Shown here piece after piece: positions 24,381 through 35,698 of a stretch of 64,000 nt of DNA. Each line of letters begins with the position of its first letter. Positions within the stretch are counted from its first letter, which is position 1. The notes beneath the pieces are model-generated. The model saw only the letters and a list, made by a program, of their open reading frames with translations. It had not been told where the DNA came from and made no database searches. A program made the translations under genes and the position numbers. Location of the stretch: positions 1-64,000 of the forward strand of contig JASANE010024923.1 in NCBI GenBank assembly GCA_030248225.1. Reading direction: 5' to 3'. This DNA comes from Trileptium ribeirensis (taxonomy: Eukaryota > Nematoda > Enoplea > Enoplida > Thoracostomopsidae).

Positions 24381-24792
24381 AGGTCAAAAGGCCGCCCTCA
24401 AACCATATCTACACAGGGACGTAGCACTGGTAGCCCCTACAACGTACGCGCGTAATCTCGTCCGTAAGTTGGCCTATTTGCGGCACCTCATCCCGTCATC
24501 AACCGAGATACTGGTTTTCACACCATCACCGTACTTAGGTACTTTGCGGGCGCCGTGTTTCGAATGGGCTGGAGCAACCGCTGACAGAATGCATTCGCAG
24601 GTCACGCGGGTGCGTTCCAAGCAGCCTGCAAAAGTTATCAAATTTCCGGAGGACATGTTAACAACTAGGCATTGGGCGTGGCGCCCAGAGCAATTTAAGC
24701 CTTCTATTTCGACGAAAGACATCATTGAACCTACCGTTACTAAAGTAGGACAACAGCGGTTGGAGCAGCTGTTAGAACAGCTGTATAAATAA
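24250..24792 (+). pseudogene. C-terminal part of an SGNH-hydrolase-like domain
   Basis: This 180-codon frame overlaps the end of ORF2 in the +1 frame. It begins at a block-II-like WPGASI segment. Next come a hydrophobic strand ending in Glu-Gly-Gln where active enzymes have Gly-x-Asn-Asp, a long helix, a strand ending in TPSPYLG, and a final Lys-Val-Gly...Leu helix typical of the SGNH C-terminus. The N-terminal GDS block is missing, so the domain is truncated and catalytically dead as it stands. It resembles the two SGNH-like ORFs of Element 2. Expression would need its own start or a frameshift from ORF2. Confidence 0.6.
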
Positions 24793-24873
24793 GGTAAGAA
24801 CCTTAAAATATAAAATCTCAACACCAACACAACTCATTATATTAGCCCATCCTTCAAAATGAAAAAAAATAAT

Positions 24874-24889
24874 AAAAAGGGGAGAGGGG
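24874..24889 (+). promoter_or_regulatory. Polypurine tract-like run
   Basis: AAAAAGGGGAGAGGGG is an uninterrupted purine run after the last ORF, 427 bases before the right terminal repeat. Canonical retroelement polypurine tracts abut the 3' LTR; this one does not. Element 2 has a similar run at a similar remove. Either it is an internal tract or the LTR start is misjudged. Confidence 0.4.
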
Positions 24890-25316
24890 TACTCGATCGC
24901 TCTAAGTCTGCGCGTAGAGCATGGCTCATCCTCTCCGACTTAAAGCTCACTCGCACCCGGGCACCCCATTATTATGTAAATTCTATTTTGTTGCACAGTA
25001 AAAGTTCAAAATTAAATTTCTGTTGCACAGTGAAAGGTCAAATTTACTGCCACCCTGTCCCCGATGCAGGAATTCGAATAAGAATTTAGAATTTCATTTT
25101 CATCCAATTTCATTTCTGAGGCTGCGAATTTTCGCCTTTTACAACCTACTGTTTAAGACCCGGACAATAAGCGATGGTGCAAATTTGCTCGGTACGGCTT
25201 GGGATAGCAGTCAAATTTTTAGCCTGCCTGATTATTTACAATATGTGGTTGATGATTTCGTTTATATGCGTATCGTAATATTCATTCATTCTCTTTCTAA
25301 AGTGTATGTTTTAGTC
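24890..25316. other. Element 1 3' untranslated segment
   Basis: No gene. A short tandem pair beginning TGTTGCACAGT (about 24990 and 25022) is present. No counterpart exists upstream of the left LTR, which supports placing the LTR start at 25317. Confidence 0.5.
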
Positions 25317-28300
25317 GTCATACCGTGCAGCGGGCCAGTACAATGACCAAAGGCTGGGGGAGCCTACCAAACAATCGTTTAACACCCCCGGTCCCCAACT
25401 TCCGTAATAAAACCGAAAAGGGGAGGAGATGTAAGGGACAGGGCACTTCGTCCCCTGCCCTTACATGCGTCGTATCTCGATTTTTCCAGTGCTTTAACTT
25501 CACTTCAGGGTAACCGGTATGCGTTGCATCTGGCTCGCTGGGTCCATGTTGTTGTTTTAGCGTTTTATTTATAATCTGACATTTCATCTATTGTCGTGTT
25601 TTGAGTCAAGAATGGCTGCAGAAAGTCTGCACCATGTCATTAGCTCGTAACTTTATGACCACACTGTCCCGGGTACACTTGGGGTACGACCCACAACGAA
25701 AGTGTTTCCGGGTGTCACGATTGCTATCGTATCGCACTTCGTTTGGGAGCTCTCCGGCTAACCTGGTCGATGGGGGGTCTCAGCCGCCCACCCGGGTGTA
25801 TTTGGGACCCTGGGCCCGGCCAATTTCTCCTGCCCGCTACTGGCCAACGTTTGCCTCACCTTCGGCGTACTGTAGCGCCTGCCAGCTCCGCCTTCTCTCT
25901 GTTTCCATCCAACTCCGCCTTGTTTTTGTTGCGTGCGCTTCTTTTACGTGTTATCAATCGCCGCCCGGGTTTTAAATTATTGTGGGTCAACGACCATTCT
26001 CGTTGCTTATCGTCACTCGCTGCGCCTCATATCTATACTCGTTTCGAAAATATTTTGTTATCGCATAGTTTGGTATTTTATCTGATACTTCTTTTTGTTG
26101 GTTGCTTGTTTAGTAATGTTGTTATTCTTCGATCTGTAATATTTGGAAGTATCTGCAATTACGACTTTGTAGTGCTTTGGGAGTAATAACAATAGCCGTT
26201 GCGCAGGTCAATAACCCGGCCAAATTAAGTATAGTGCGTTATAACTGTATGTTGGGCAATATAGTTGACAAAATTATTATCCTTATCGGTTAACGTATGT
26301 GTCTTTCTGTTTGAAAACGAACTCGTTAACCTTTGGCTCTTATCTCTATGGCTTTTTGAGCTTAATTACTTTCGCTCGTAAACTGTTATCTTAATGTTTT
26401 TAAATTTTTGTTGCCGTTATTACCGCCTCCTGCTGCGCTAATTTTCACTTGGGTTGTGATTCTTGTCAGGTAAATGTTAATATTAGAGGCGGGGCTGGAG
26501 CTCCAATGCATTGTGCAATCCGCACTTGTTGGATCGGCGGACTTTTGTTATCTCATACTCGTTTGTGATTTGCTGTTTGAATACTCTTGGCGAAATAACA
26601 TTGGTATAAAACTCGGTGTCCCGCTAAATCGGGGGAACAGTCCAGGTTTGCGTTTGCAGAGTTTCAACCGTCATCGCCTCGGTGTTTTACATTTTTACAC
26701 AGTTTTCTTTTCTTAGTTTATTGGCACCGCGAGCGTTTCGATCCATCTTTTGGCTTCGATGCTTTCGTGGGATACCATTGGTAGCTGCCAGCAAAAGAAA
26801 TTTCGGCTCAACGTTTTATCGCTTCGCTTTCAGCTTCAAGTTTTAAATCGATTAGTTACCCCCATCGCCCTGGACTCTTCCTCCTGGCTGTTTCACGTTC
26901 TGGAGCAGCCAGTGTCTTCGACTGTTTGATGTTATAGTACCTGTAGCTTTCAGAAAAAGTATAACGCTCCATTTGTTGTATCGTGTTAACCGAGTGGAGC
27001 GTATTTCATACACAGCTTATGTTTTTATTCTTGCAGTTACCGTACGTTTTAGCTTAGGACAATTTTATTGTCGTCGATCAGACTATAGGCCTTGGCTTAA
27101 GTATAAATTATGGACACTTCGGGTGCCTCGTTTTTGGGTTTCGGTCTGCTGGGATCGGGCTTTTGTTCTCTATTGTTTCGGGTTCCTGGCTTTCGGGTCC
27201 TTCCCGGCTAAACTTATCGATGGTCGGACCCGCAGGACGAGTTCTGCTAGATAACTATAAAATTTCTACGTTGACTATGTCCGCTCCCACCGTGTTATGC
27301 CTGGCGTCCTGCGCATTGTACGCGTCGGTGTCCGCGTTTTCTATGTAGGATTGCTTGACTAAAACTCTTCTGAGTTGCCGCGAATTCACGGTTGGGATTT
27401 AACGTTTCTAAGTCTCCCGGCATAGGCGTGCATATTTGGTACTAAAGTGGGCTAAAATCTTCAGTCGGAGCGAATATTCGCGCACTATGTGCGACTCGTG
27501 TCAAGACCACGAATGAGTACTGAGCCATCTAACGGATAGACTTGCTTTCCTTAAATATTAATGTCATGCTATGTCCATTGTATGCTTTATTCCGCCGTTC
27601 CGGCGTACTTGATGATTGTGTAACACATCATGTCGTAAGCTAATTTCTTCGTCAATAAAGTGAAGCACTACACTGTGTGCGCGGTTCTTTTTGCATCGAG
27701 TTAATCAATTCTTTTGTTTAAATCAGTTATGCCTCAAATTAGGTGGTCTTAATCTTTTCAGTGGAGTTAGATCAGCCAAACACAAATTACTAAGATAGTT
27801 GCTGTCCGTCCCCGCAGTGCCTTAAGCGGCGCCGGTCACGCCCGCTGTCCGACATTGGTCCAAACTGGCAGTGCCTGAAGTATAGTCGAAAGCACACCAC
27901 CTGGTCTAGACAACGAGTTGGTTACCATGAGAACAGTCGTCGATTGGTACAGCCCGTGAATGAGTTTTGTTATCGACCTTGATCGTCCATTAGCCTCCAC
28001 GGCAGTTTCCTTTTTGGTGCTTTGTTTGCCAGGAGAGCTCGAGCCCTTGTGAACGGAAGGCTGAAGGCACGGTTAATCCGGAGTATGGCATTGGAAGTCA
28101 CGAGATGAAGTCACGGCCCTTCCCTGCGAACCTAGTGAGCAGTCGCGATACGCTAGCCTGTGAGATCAGCCATTGCTACTCCCCGTGACAGCTAGGTTGA
28201 CCGCTAATGCACAATAATCAGTAGCCATGCCCCAGTGCCAGGCGAACGAATCCCAGCGACGTCTTTTCAATCACCAAGGCCTTAAAGGCAAGCCATTTTG

Positions 28301-28706
28301 TGTTTCGCCGGACTACCCCGCTTAGTACCCTGCTCCCGCTTGGTCCATTGACAAGTCGATGAGTCGGGTAGTCCCCTCGGGTTTTCCCCCTGTGTTACGA
28401 GCAGCTTCGAGTGCGCAGCGATCGCGCCGGTACAGCTAGGCAAGTCGTGACGTTGATGCTTTTGGGACCCATTCCCCACTCTCGGCAATGCGAGCAGGGA
28501 CGGAACTACAATCGGGTGGTGACAGCCCGGTAGACGAATAGACCCGCTATTCACGGCCAGGACATGATTGAGGCGTACGAGGACGAGCTATTTCCGCCCG
28601 CCCGGGCCGAACGGCCCTGCCGGACACCAGGGTCTGAGGGCGGCGAACCCTTCTGCACTGGAGCCCGCTCCCTGCAGGTAGGGGTCGGACAGCCCGCGCC
28701 GTAACA
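25317..28706 (+). repeat. Right (3') LTR of Element 1, 3390 bp
   Basis: It matches 12735-16184 and carries the same TATA (about 26606) and AATAAA (27654-27659). It lacks the 58-base block found in the left copy. It ends GTAACA, directly joined to the homologous exon block that begins at 28707. Confidence 0.85.
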
Positions 28707-28882
28707 CAATAAACTTAACATATTCGGATCATGCGCAGACAGAAATGTTTAGCTGTTTTCTTCTCTCAATATATACAATAAAAATTTTCACCGCAGAGAT
28801 AATCAGTTGTCTATGCTTAAAGGTACATTTACAAAAAATTATCGAAAGGTGAGAAAGCCTAGCTATGTACGTACATACTCAC

Positions 28883-29124
28883 AGCCACAGAAGGTAGGCT
28901 GTAATATTGTGCTTCATTTTTATTATAGACCTGCGCCCAACGAACTAACGCTAACTTTATAACAGCTTCATTGAAGTGTTTAAATTTCGAATGTGGTTGC
29001 TTTCGCTGTTCCGCCATGAACTTTGTCATACTTAGGCCTTGTTGAATCTGCTTAAGAATGATCTTTGTTATCGATTTCAAGTAAAATCTTATGGCCGGCA
29101 TTAGTGATACGCTACTGTCCTCCG
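28883..29124 (-). CDS. Unidentified coding exon, intact copy
   Basis: The minus frame is open throughout, with a TTGCAG acceptor just before 29124 and a GTGAGT donor just after 28883. The encoded segment is about 80 residues, basic and apparently helical. It contains KIILKQIQQGLSM and KLALVRWAQVYN as landmarks. No family is recognised. The homologous block extends from 28707 to about 29195 and matches 11733-12212. The fact that several differences are silent, and that a 9-base difference keeps frame, suggests a genuine exon. Whether it belongs with the GPCR exon is unknown. Confidence 0.45.
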
Positions 29125-29195
29125 CTGCAACAAAAAAATTACATTCATGGTTGACAAAACATCTATAACAGTCCACAAAATGTATCATCCTGTTT

Positions 29196-29782
29196 CATTA
29201 CAAACAACTATATAACAGACCATACATATACGATGTCTGATCTTTCAAGGGGCGTAAGGGGTAGTGGTTTTCGATCTTTACTCGGTGGTCGGGAGTCAAA
29301 ATGTTTTCTTATTTTCGATAATTTTCCCTCAATTTTGTGCCATTCTTCCGACAGTTTTAATAAGTTTTCCCAATTTTCGCCAATTTTTGCCAATTGTTGC
29401 CAAAATCATCTGCGCTTTCCGGCAGAAGTAAGCGTGGGATTGCGGGGTGTGGAGGTTAGTGGTAGGGATGGGCTACCTTCCAGTGGAATTGGCCCACTTC
29501 CTGAAGCGGTGTTCGAGCCTCAGGTAAGATAATTTCTCCTTCTCCTCTGGTGAGCAAGTATAGTTACCGACAACGCAAATAACCATATGGTCTAACCAAA
29601 AGTGTACAACGAAAACGATGAAGAAGTGCATGACATGCAGTCCTTATGTCGTTATGCGAAGATGTGGTTTTATGTTTTTTTGCGACTCCATAAGCAGTTT
29701 GTAGTGTGTATGCCGATCCGATCGGCTGTTGCGCGCAAAAAGTACAGCAAAACATTGAAAAAGGGTAATATGATTTTTGATT
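29196..29782. other. Spacer with repetitive AATTTTG-type segment
   Basis: Between about 29310 and 29405 there is a run of short CCAATTTT-like repeats. On the minus strand it reads as a 60-codon Lys/Glu-rich coiled-coil-like frame. A similar composition occurs in the 3' untranslated part of Element 2 (34600-34740). No gene is supported. Confidence 0.35.
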
Positions 29783-30090
29783 AGGCTTCGCGGTAGTGGG
29801 TTGATGATGACAGATGTAAAAAGCTTTCGAATGAAAAGTAGTGCCGGGCGAAATGCGAATCCATGACCTTCCGCTTTTGGGTCCGCAAGCAGTTGCCTTG
29901 ACCAATGCCTGCTTCATAGCAGTTATAGAACTTATATACAACAGTTGTAGGGTAATATATTTTTCATTTGGGCTTAATGGTAGGTGTTAGATGACAAAAT
30001 GGCGTAAAGAGTACCCGACTGAAAAGTTCGGCCAGCCTGGGATTCGATACCAGAGTCACTGCGCTATGTGGCTGGAATTTTTCATACAAA
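29783..30090 (-). mobile_element. Two tRNA-derived SINE-like units in tandem
   Basis: Two segments of about 120 bases (near 29783-29905 and 29970-30090) share GGTAGTG...GATGAC, then AATGAAAAGT...GCC landmarks. On the minus strand the second contains GGTATCGAATCCC (30051-30039), a good Pol III B box. The first has a diverged one (GGTCATGGATTCG). The regions before the B boxes look tRNA-like. No tails or target duplications were identified. Confidence 0.4.
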
Positions 30091-30781
30091 GGTCCACAAC
30101 TCAGATATAGCTTCATCGATTATCCGTGCTTCGCGATTCGATCGTGTTCAAACGATGATACAAACTAGCTTAATCGACGATGGCGTGTGTAACAAGGCGA
30201 CCGATAATCAAGTTAAACAATAATGAAGTAGCAGCTGCGATGGTATTGCAATCAGCCGTACCCGGTGTTAGTACTTAGGTAATCAAGCAATAAATACATA
30301 AAAATGTTCTGGGGACACCGCGATATTTTACGTTTACTCTCTGCAAGCAATCTTTACACCCTATGGCAGTTCATGTAGACCGTGCTAACCGCAGCTGACA
30401 GTTTGTACCAACGCTTTATACAGCAATAAAAAACTGCATATAACGCAACAGTTACCGATCCAACCGCATCCCGTCGGCACAACTGCTAAGCGCTTAACGG
30501 ATTTGCCGCCGGGTTACTAAAATCGCAAATACGATGTATGTAATTCGTTTGATGCTCTGTTAACAAATTACCGTCTCATAGATACAATTTTCTGTATTTT
30601 GGCCTGCCTTCCAGTTGCTGGGAATACCAAGAAATGCTTTTATTTGAGATGATGGAACCCGATTTTGGAACCGCGATACAGTGCTTGATAGACAAAGCGG
30701 GGAACTAGAGATTACTGTGTTTTATATCCGTACTAATGTTAACAAATCAGCATAAACGAGGAACAATAGTAATTGTGTCTG
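30091..30781. other. AT-rich spacer before Element 2
   Basis: No open frame or repeat is recognised here. It ends at the target-site copy next to Element 2. Confidence 0.45.
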
Positions 30782-30785
30782 GTTA
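30782..30785. repeat. Target-site duplication of Element 2 (left)
   Basis: GTTA directly precedes the left LTR end and is repeated at 56513-56516 directly after the right LTR end. A 4-bp duplication suits a Ty3/gypsy integrase. Confidence 0.75.
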
Positions 30786-33700
30786 TGTACTAGGACCAGT
30801 TCTGGCCCTAAGGGATCCCAGCTGCACCACTATTTTCCTAACGTGTGGTGCCCGGACAACCCCGGCTTCCACGACTCCCCGGTGATCTATGCGATGACCC
30901 AAGGGAACCGCTTAGCTTAGTAGGCTGCCGGCGGGTTTACCAGGGTGTTCGGCCTGGCCCCTATAATGGCCCACGGGTCTAATGGTATGAGGTCCCCCGA
31001 GGGAGAGTCAACCCCTAAGCCTGCTCACAGGTAATAAGGCTGACTCGCCTTTCCCTCATTATCCACTTAATCCCCTAAGCGGGGTTCTCTGGTCCTATTG
31101 AGATTTCCCGTTGGTGTGTCCCTATGCGCTTAGTCGCGTTTCTAATCTTAGAGCGTTGCACAACGGGCCCTGAAGCCTAGACTATAAGTGCGCGCACATC
31201 CCAAAGGGCCTACTTGCGGTAGGTACTCTAAATTTTGATTACTTATGATAATGCAGGGGCACTGAGGCGGAGGCCCCAGTCCCTTGAATATCTCACCCAT
31301 GATTTTACTAGTGTTATCTATTGGGAGGTGGGTAACGCAGAGCGACAATTACTATGAGAGCACTCGCAGCGGGAGCGTTCCGGGCGGTTAGAGCAAAATA
31401 TGGAGAGAATGCAGGGTGCCAAGGGGTGCTTGCTCGGGCCTGAAAAACGGATAGACAGGAGAGCCTGCGTTCACGAATTGACTCGACGGGCGCGGGGTGA
31501 CTGACTTGCTCGCTCGCAGAATTTAGCTCGACTCAAACTTAGGAGGTTGGGTAGAAGCTATTTTCTAAAATTCCTCTAGTAAGTTCTAGTGGAGCAGATT
31601 TCCAAAATTCCTATGGGGGTCAAGGTTTAATCAAGACTCCTAGCTGCTTTAGAGAGTTACACACGGTTTAACTGATTTACTGTTGAAGTCCTTTTCCTGC
31701 ACTCAGCACACTGTATAACAACGCCCAATCGGGGCCACAACAATTATTTACAGCACGCATGGTATACAATTTACTATCGGGTACCCTGCAAGATACCCAG
31801 AAGTATATGCTACATTCTCTTCCCTATACTATACCTCAAAACCCTCGTTCGAATAAAGCCCGATAAAATTTTTGGAAAGCGAATGTTGAATTTATAAACA
31901 ACCAGCTACCTATTAAATCATGATGATTTATCCGTTTTATCAGTTTAGATCCGCATGAAAACGGGACCGAAGGTTCTAAATGTTGTACCGTTTCGGCAGC
32001 GACTGGGGCGGCTCACATACAATCCGGCTAATGTGAAACTCGCTCCCAGAGAGCTCCGGGACAGGGTGCCGACCTAAATTTTCCCCGTAGTTGCACGGTT
32101 AGAAAACCTACGTCCCACCAAAATTTAATACATTTCAAATTCACCGCCAGCCCCAGTCTCTGTTTCGCTCTATGCTCAGCAAGCACCTCTTAAAATTTTC
32201 GCGGGCGGGTCCGCAGCCGTGTGCATCGCAAATTAACCACAAGTAATGGGAACGCAGCGAACGAATGTGGATTCGACACTGCAACTCAATTTCATACAGA
32301 CGGGGGACAACTCGTGTTGCCCGATGATGCAACCGGCTGTGTCCCAGTGTTACTCCTATCACCACCTGTAAATTTGGCTGAAATTTCTGAAACAGCTTTT
32401 GACCAGGTCTATTGGCAATACAAAAATTTCGCAACCTGAGTAGTTCGTGAGAAACACCTTAAAACGACATCACTCGCCTTAACCTAGAAATTTTGCTTCG
32501 TACCAATTACCCTAGAATAAAAGTTTCGATCACTCCTCGGACTCGTGAACAGAAAAATGTCCGAGAAGCGGCGAACCAGTCGAAGCGCGGGCGGGCGTAA
32601 ATTTATACAATTTTCGTGAATTTTGTAATTTTATCGGGGTCCGGCCGTTGCGGGCGCGCGGAGAATCCTTCCGACACTCCAGCGTCCCCAACGACAGCCC
32701 TTGCGTGCGTAAAAACAAAACCAGTGCAGCCTTCCACCATGGGGGCGTGGCGAAAGACTACACCGGCCCGCTCGAAAACACAAACAAAAGCAAACACAAA
32801 GCGAAAGACCCTATTGCGTGGCTACAACCGCCAAATTTTAAAAGTAAAACTCCGACTGGCTCCGATCGGGGAATCGGGCAGTCCCTTTTATACCTAACTT
32901 AAACCCCCCTTCTATTGGTATCGTCTAGGCCCTTAACCAGATGGCTCGTTTCAAATTCAAACTTTTAAAACAACGAGGACAACCAGCACAGAAATATATA
33001 TATCTATATAGATCGGCGTACAAACACTGACAAATAAAACGACAACTTGGCCAGAAACGAAATAAGCCGCCATAGACATAACCGCCACATTGGCAACACT
33101 GTCGCGATAAATACATTGTTAGGCCCCCTGGTCACTGATGGCTGTACCGTCTTGTTGGCACACATAGCGGGCAACAGCGTAAACAATCTAAACCTCGCGC
33201 TGGTCGGCGCGAGGCTTACAACTTTGCAAAATATAAAAGTGCTTTAGGCGCTGTAAATAATTAAAATTTTTTGTTGTTTTTGGTTTGTATTTCAGGAACG
33301 GAAAGAAGCAGGCGGCCGGGGGCGGGATCATATCCATGCCCTGGCTGGTCGCGTGCTTGCGAGAACTCTAAATTTTAGGTAGCTCCCTTGGGAGGTCCGT
33401 TAGAAGCCCCTTTTTTGCTCACGAAATAGAAATATTCTGGGTCCCAAGTGAGTTATGAGGGTCCCGTGGAGTTCCGTTGGGGCGGGTGGCCCCGGTTTTC
33501 GCTAAGATGGTTAGTATAGGGCCCAATTAAGATACAGGACTTGAAAACTCGGGATGTTTTGGTTTTAGTTGTGGTGATTTGGGGCCCTAAAGTTTGAGAG
33601 TTTGAACACTGGGTTGGGGGTCCATAAGTACTTACGGGTTGGGAGTAAGTTGACCCGAACGCATGATTTTGAAACCCTATAGAGTCCTGATGATAGTTTA

Positions 33701-34456
33701 ATGTCCCCCTTTTTGTTTGAAATCTTTAAAAACCCCCAAAATTTCAAAATTCTTGCACCCATTGAAAAATGAAACTTTTTTTCGCATTCGGTAAATTTTA
33801 TCTCTTGTTTCGTGTATTCAATTTACCCCGTACCGTACAACATACATACCATTTTCCGGCGGCGTGTCAGGATAAGCTCGCGAACCCCAGACTGTGATAA
33901 AATCCCAATTTTACTCAACGCCTCGCTTCATCCTGACACCCGGATTCATACAGTCACAGTATGCGTTATACTATTGAACAACATATGTACATAATTATTA
34001 TTATCCCGCAGATGCGCACCGGAATCGACCTTGGGGCACCGAATCAACAAAGTTTGTTAAATCAAATTATGCTAGAATGTGAAATCTTTCCCCTTGTCCC
34101 CGGCCGATTCGACTACGCATCCGTCCCACATTCAAATGGAGATAGTCCACACAATAATAATTACAAACAATAGCAATCCTGGGACCGATCGGATACGTTA
34201 ACCATGAGATTTTGATTCAATTTTGTTACGAAATCACCCCGCGCACCTCGGGCTGGTGGAGCGTGATTATACAATTATACCACACACAAGTAAAGTATTT
34301 ATTTTATTCAATACTATTATTATAGATAATGCATCGATAAACCCTTGGATCACGCTCCACCGGTATCCGATCGCCCTTTATCTGTTAAATTTTTGAGCCA
34401 TTTTTTGGACTGGTTTCGAATATTTAGAATTTGGTATAAAAAATTGGGCTGTTACA
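30786..34456 (-). repeat. 3' LTR of Element 2, 3671 bp
   Basis: It is homologous end to end with 53180-56512. It carries about 310 bases (near 30937-31245) that are absent from the other LTR. TATAAAAG on the minus strand lies at 32892-32885. Open frames within it are shared by both LTRs but vary in length and are taken as non-coding. Confidence 0.9.
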
Positions 34457-35698
34457 TCTCTTAAAATTTTTTTGGATTTTATAGACTCCTTACTTATTGT
34501 AGTAAGTTAAAATTGTTGCAATATAAAAAGAAAGTGAAAATTTGGCATGATTAATTCCATGTGATGTACAGCCCTTGATATCAATTAAGTGAAATTGGTG
34601 TGAAATTCGAAAAAATTGGCCCGTTTGGGGCGTGAAATTTGTAAAATTTAGCCCGTTTGGGCTTAAAATTGCCCCAAATTCCGTAAAATTTTCCAAAAAT
34701 TTCTTAAAATTTGTTGAAATTTGCCAAAACGAGAGTAGAAGGACGATCAATTTGTTTGGTTATCACCAAAAACGCGTCCCTTCTCCCTTTATTTTCGGTA
34801 ATTTTGGAAGTTTTCCCTTATGGCCTATAAATTTTTGTGATAGTTTGTCTTACTTTGAGTCTTTGAAAATATACTTCCTGAAAATTTATCTATTGTTCGT
34901 GCAATCACTATACTGCTCCTTGGCACACATTATATGAATCGTCTATATATACAATTGAATATTATTATGATTTTCAGCACGTACCTCCACATTGGGGTCA
35001 GGTTTGAAAACGAATCCCGGTTTATTTTGGGTTACTCCCAGGAAATGGTCCGGCTGCCGGGGTGCCTATTCCCAGAAGTTTCCATAATTTTGAAGTTTCG
35101 GAAGTTTTGCTTGATAATTCCTAATTGGGTTTCGCTCAATTTGTTCTGCTTTTGGTAGTAGATACTATTACGACCAGGTTACTTAGGAGCTACCTAAACG
35201 ACTCGTACTACTTCGTTTGATTACCTTGATTTGTATTGGAGTTGTACTTTATTCGTAACTAATTTTCCTAGCGTGAGGTCATTCAGAAGTGATTCGTTCC
35301 GTCCGTATTACTCAGTTTTATAACCTGGATTTGTCTTGTCTTGCTTGCTCTACGTGGTCCTACTGCTTATTCAATATCAATTATTCCCTACTTATGTCGT
35401 ACGGTTCGCTGTCGCTTGCCCTACTCGCTCTTCCCATTCTTATCCTTTACTTAAGTTCTCGTAAATACTCGCACACAGTTGTTTAGTTCTTCAACAATCC
35501 GCGCGTTACTTCCCTTATCTCGCTCGCTCACCGCGTTAGCCGGCCAAGTTCGGCGTCGCGCACCAATTGGCCGACCCACTCCCGCAAATTACGCAGGCAG
35601 TACTTGGAGGCCATTGGTTCCTCGAACTGTGGGCGCTCTTGCCATTCCATGTGCGGTTCGTCTCGTTCCCAGGCGTCGGCGGCGTTAAAAGCGACTGG
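34457..35698 (-). other. Element 2 3' segment before the 3' LTR
   Basis: No gene is recognised. On the minus strand it contains a purine run (34790-34777) and then a stretch of short AAATTT-type repeats (34740-34600). The bases next to the LTR (AATTTTAAGAGA) make at best a weak polypurine tract. Confidence 0.5.
34777..34790 (-). promoter_or_regulatory. Purine run upstream of the 3' LTR
   Basis: AAAGGGAGAAGGGA on the minus strand, 320 bases before the LTR start. It resembles the run in Element 1 (24874-24889), also several hundred bases from its LTR. It may be a displaced or auxiliary plus-strand primer. Confidence 0.35.

Larger units (their letters stand above)
12735..28706 (+). mobile_element. 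Element 1: about 16-kb non-autonomous LTR retroelement
   Basis: Two direct repeats of about 3.4 kb (12735-16184 and 25317-28706), nearly identical by eye, bracket about 9.1 kb. The interior starts with a tRNA-type primer site and encodes a Ty3/gypsy-type Gag, a second ORF and a partial SGNH-like domain. No protease, RT, RNase H or integrase motif is present, so it would need proteins in trans. The right end is ...GTAACA. The left end shares GTCATACC in both copies, and a T precedes it only in the left copy. No target duplication is seen, and the two flanks carry copies of the same exon block. Relationship to Element 2 is shown by the primer site, Gag, ORF2 and SGNH similarity. Confidence 0.85.

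Noticed and set aside
18311..24792. Hidden RT or integrase in Element 1
   Set aside because: No YxDD, DTG, HHCC or DDE motif appears in any plus-strand frame examined between gag and the 3' LTR.
24866..24890. LTR of Element 1 starting directly after the purine run at 24890
   Set aside because: The 427 bases that follow have no counterpart at the left end and do not begin TG.
12735..28706. Direct repeats of Element 1 as a plain tandem duplication rather than LTRs
   Set aside because: The primer site sits directly after the left copy, gag-like coding lies between, and TATA/AATAAA order fits LTRs.
32141..32902. Open frames shared by both LTRs of Element 2
   Set aside because: They lie in U3/R sequence, overlap on both strands and show no family; LTR duplication explains the sharing.
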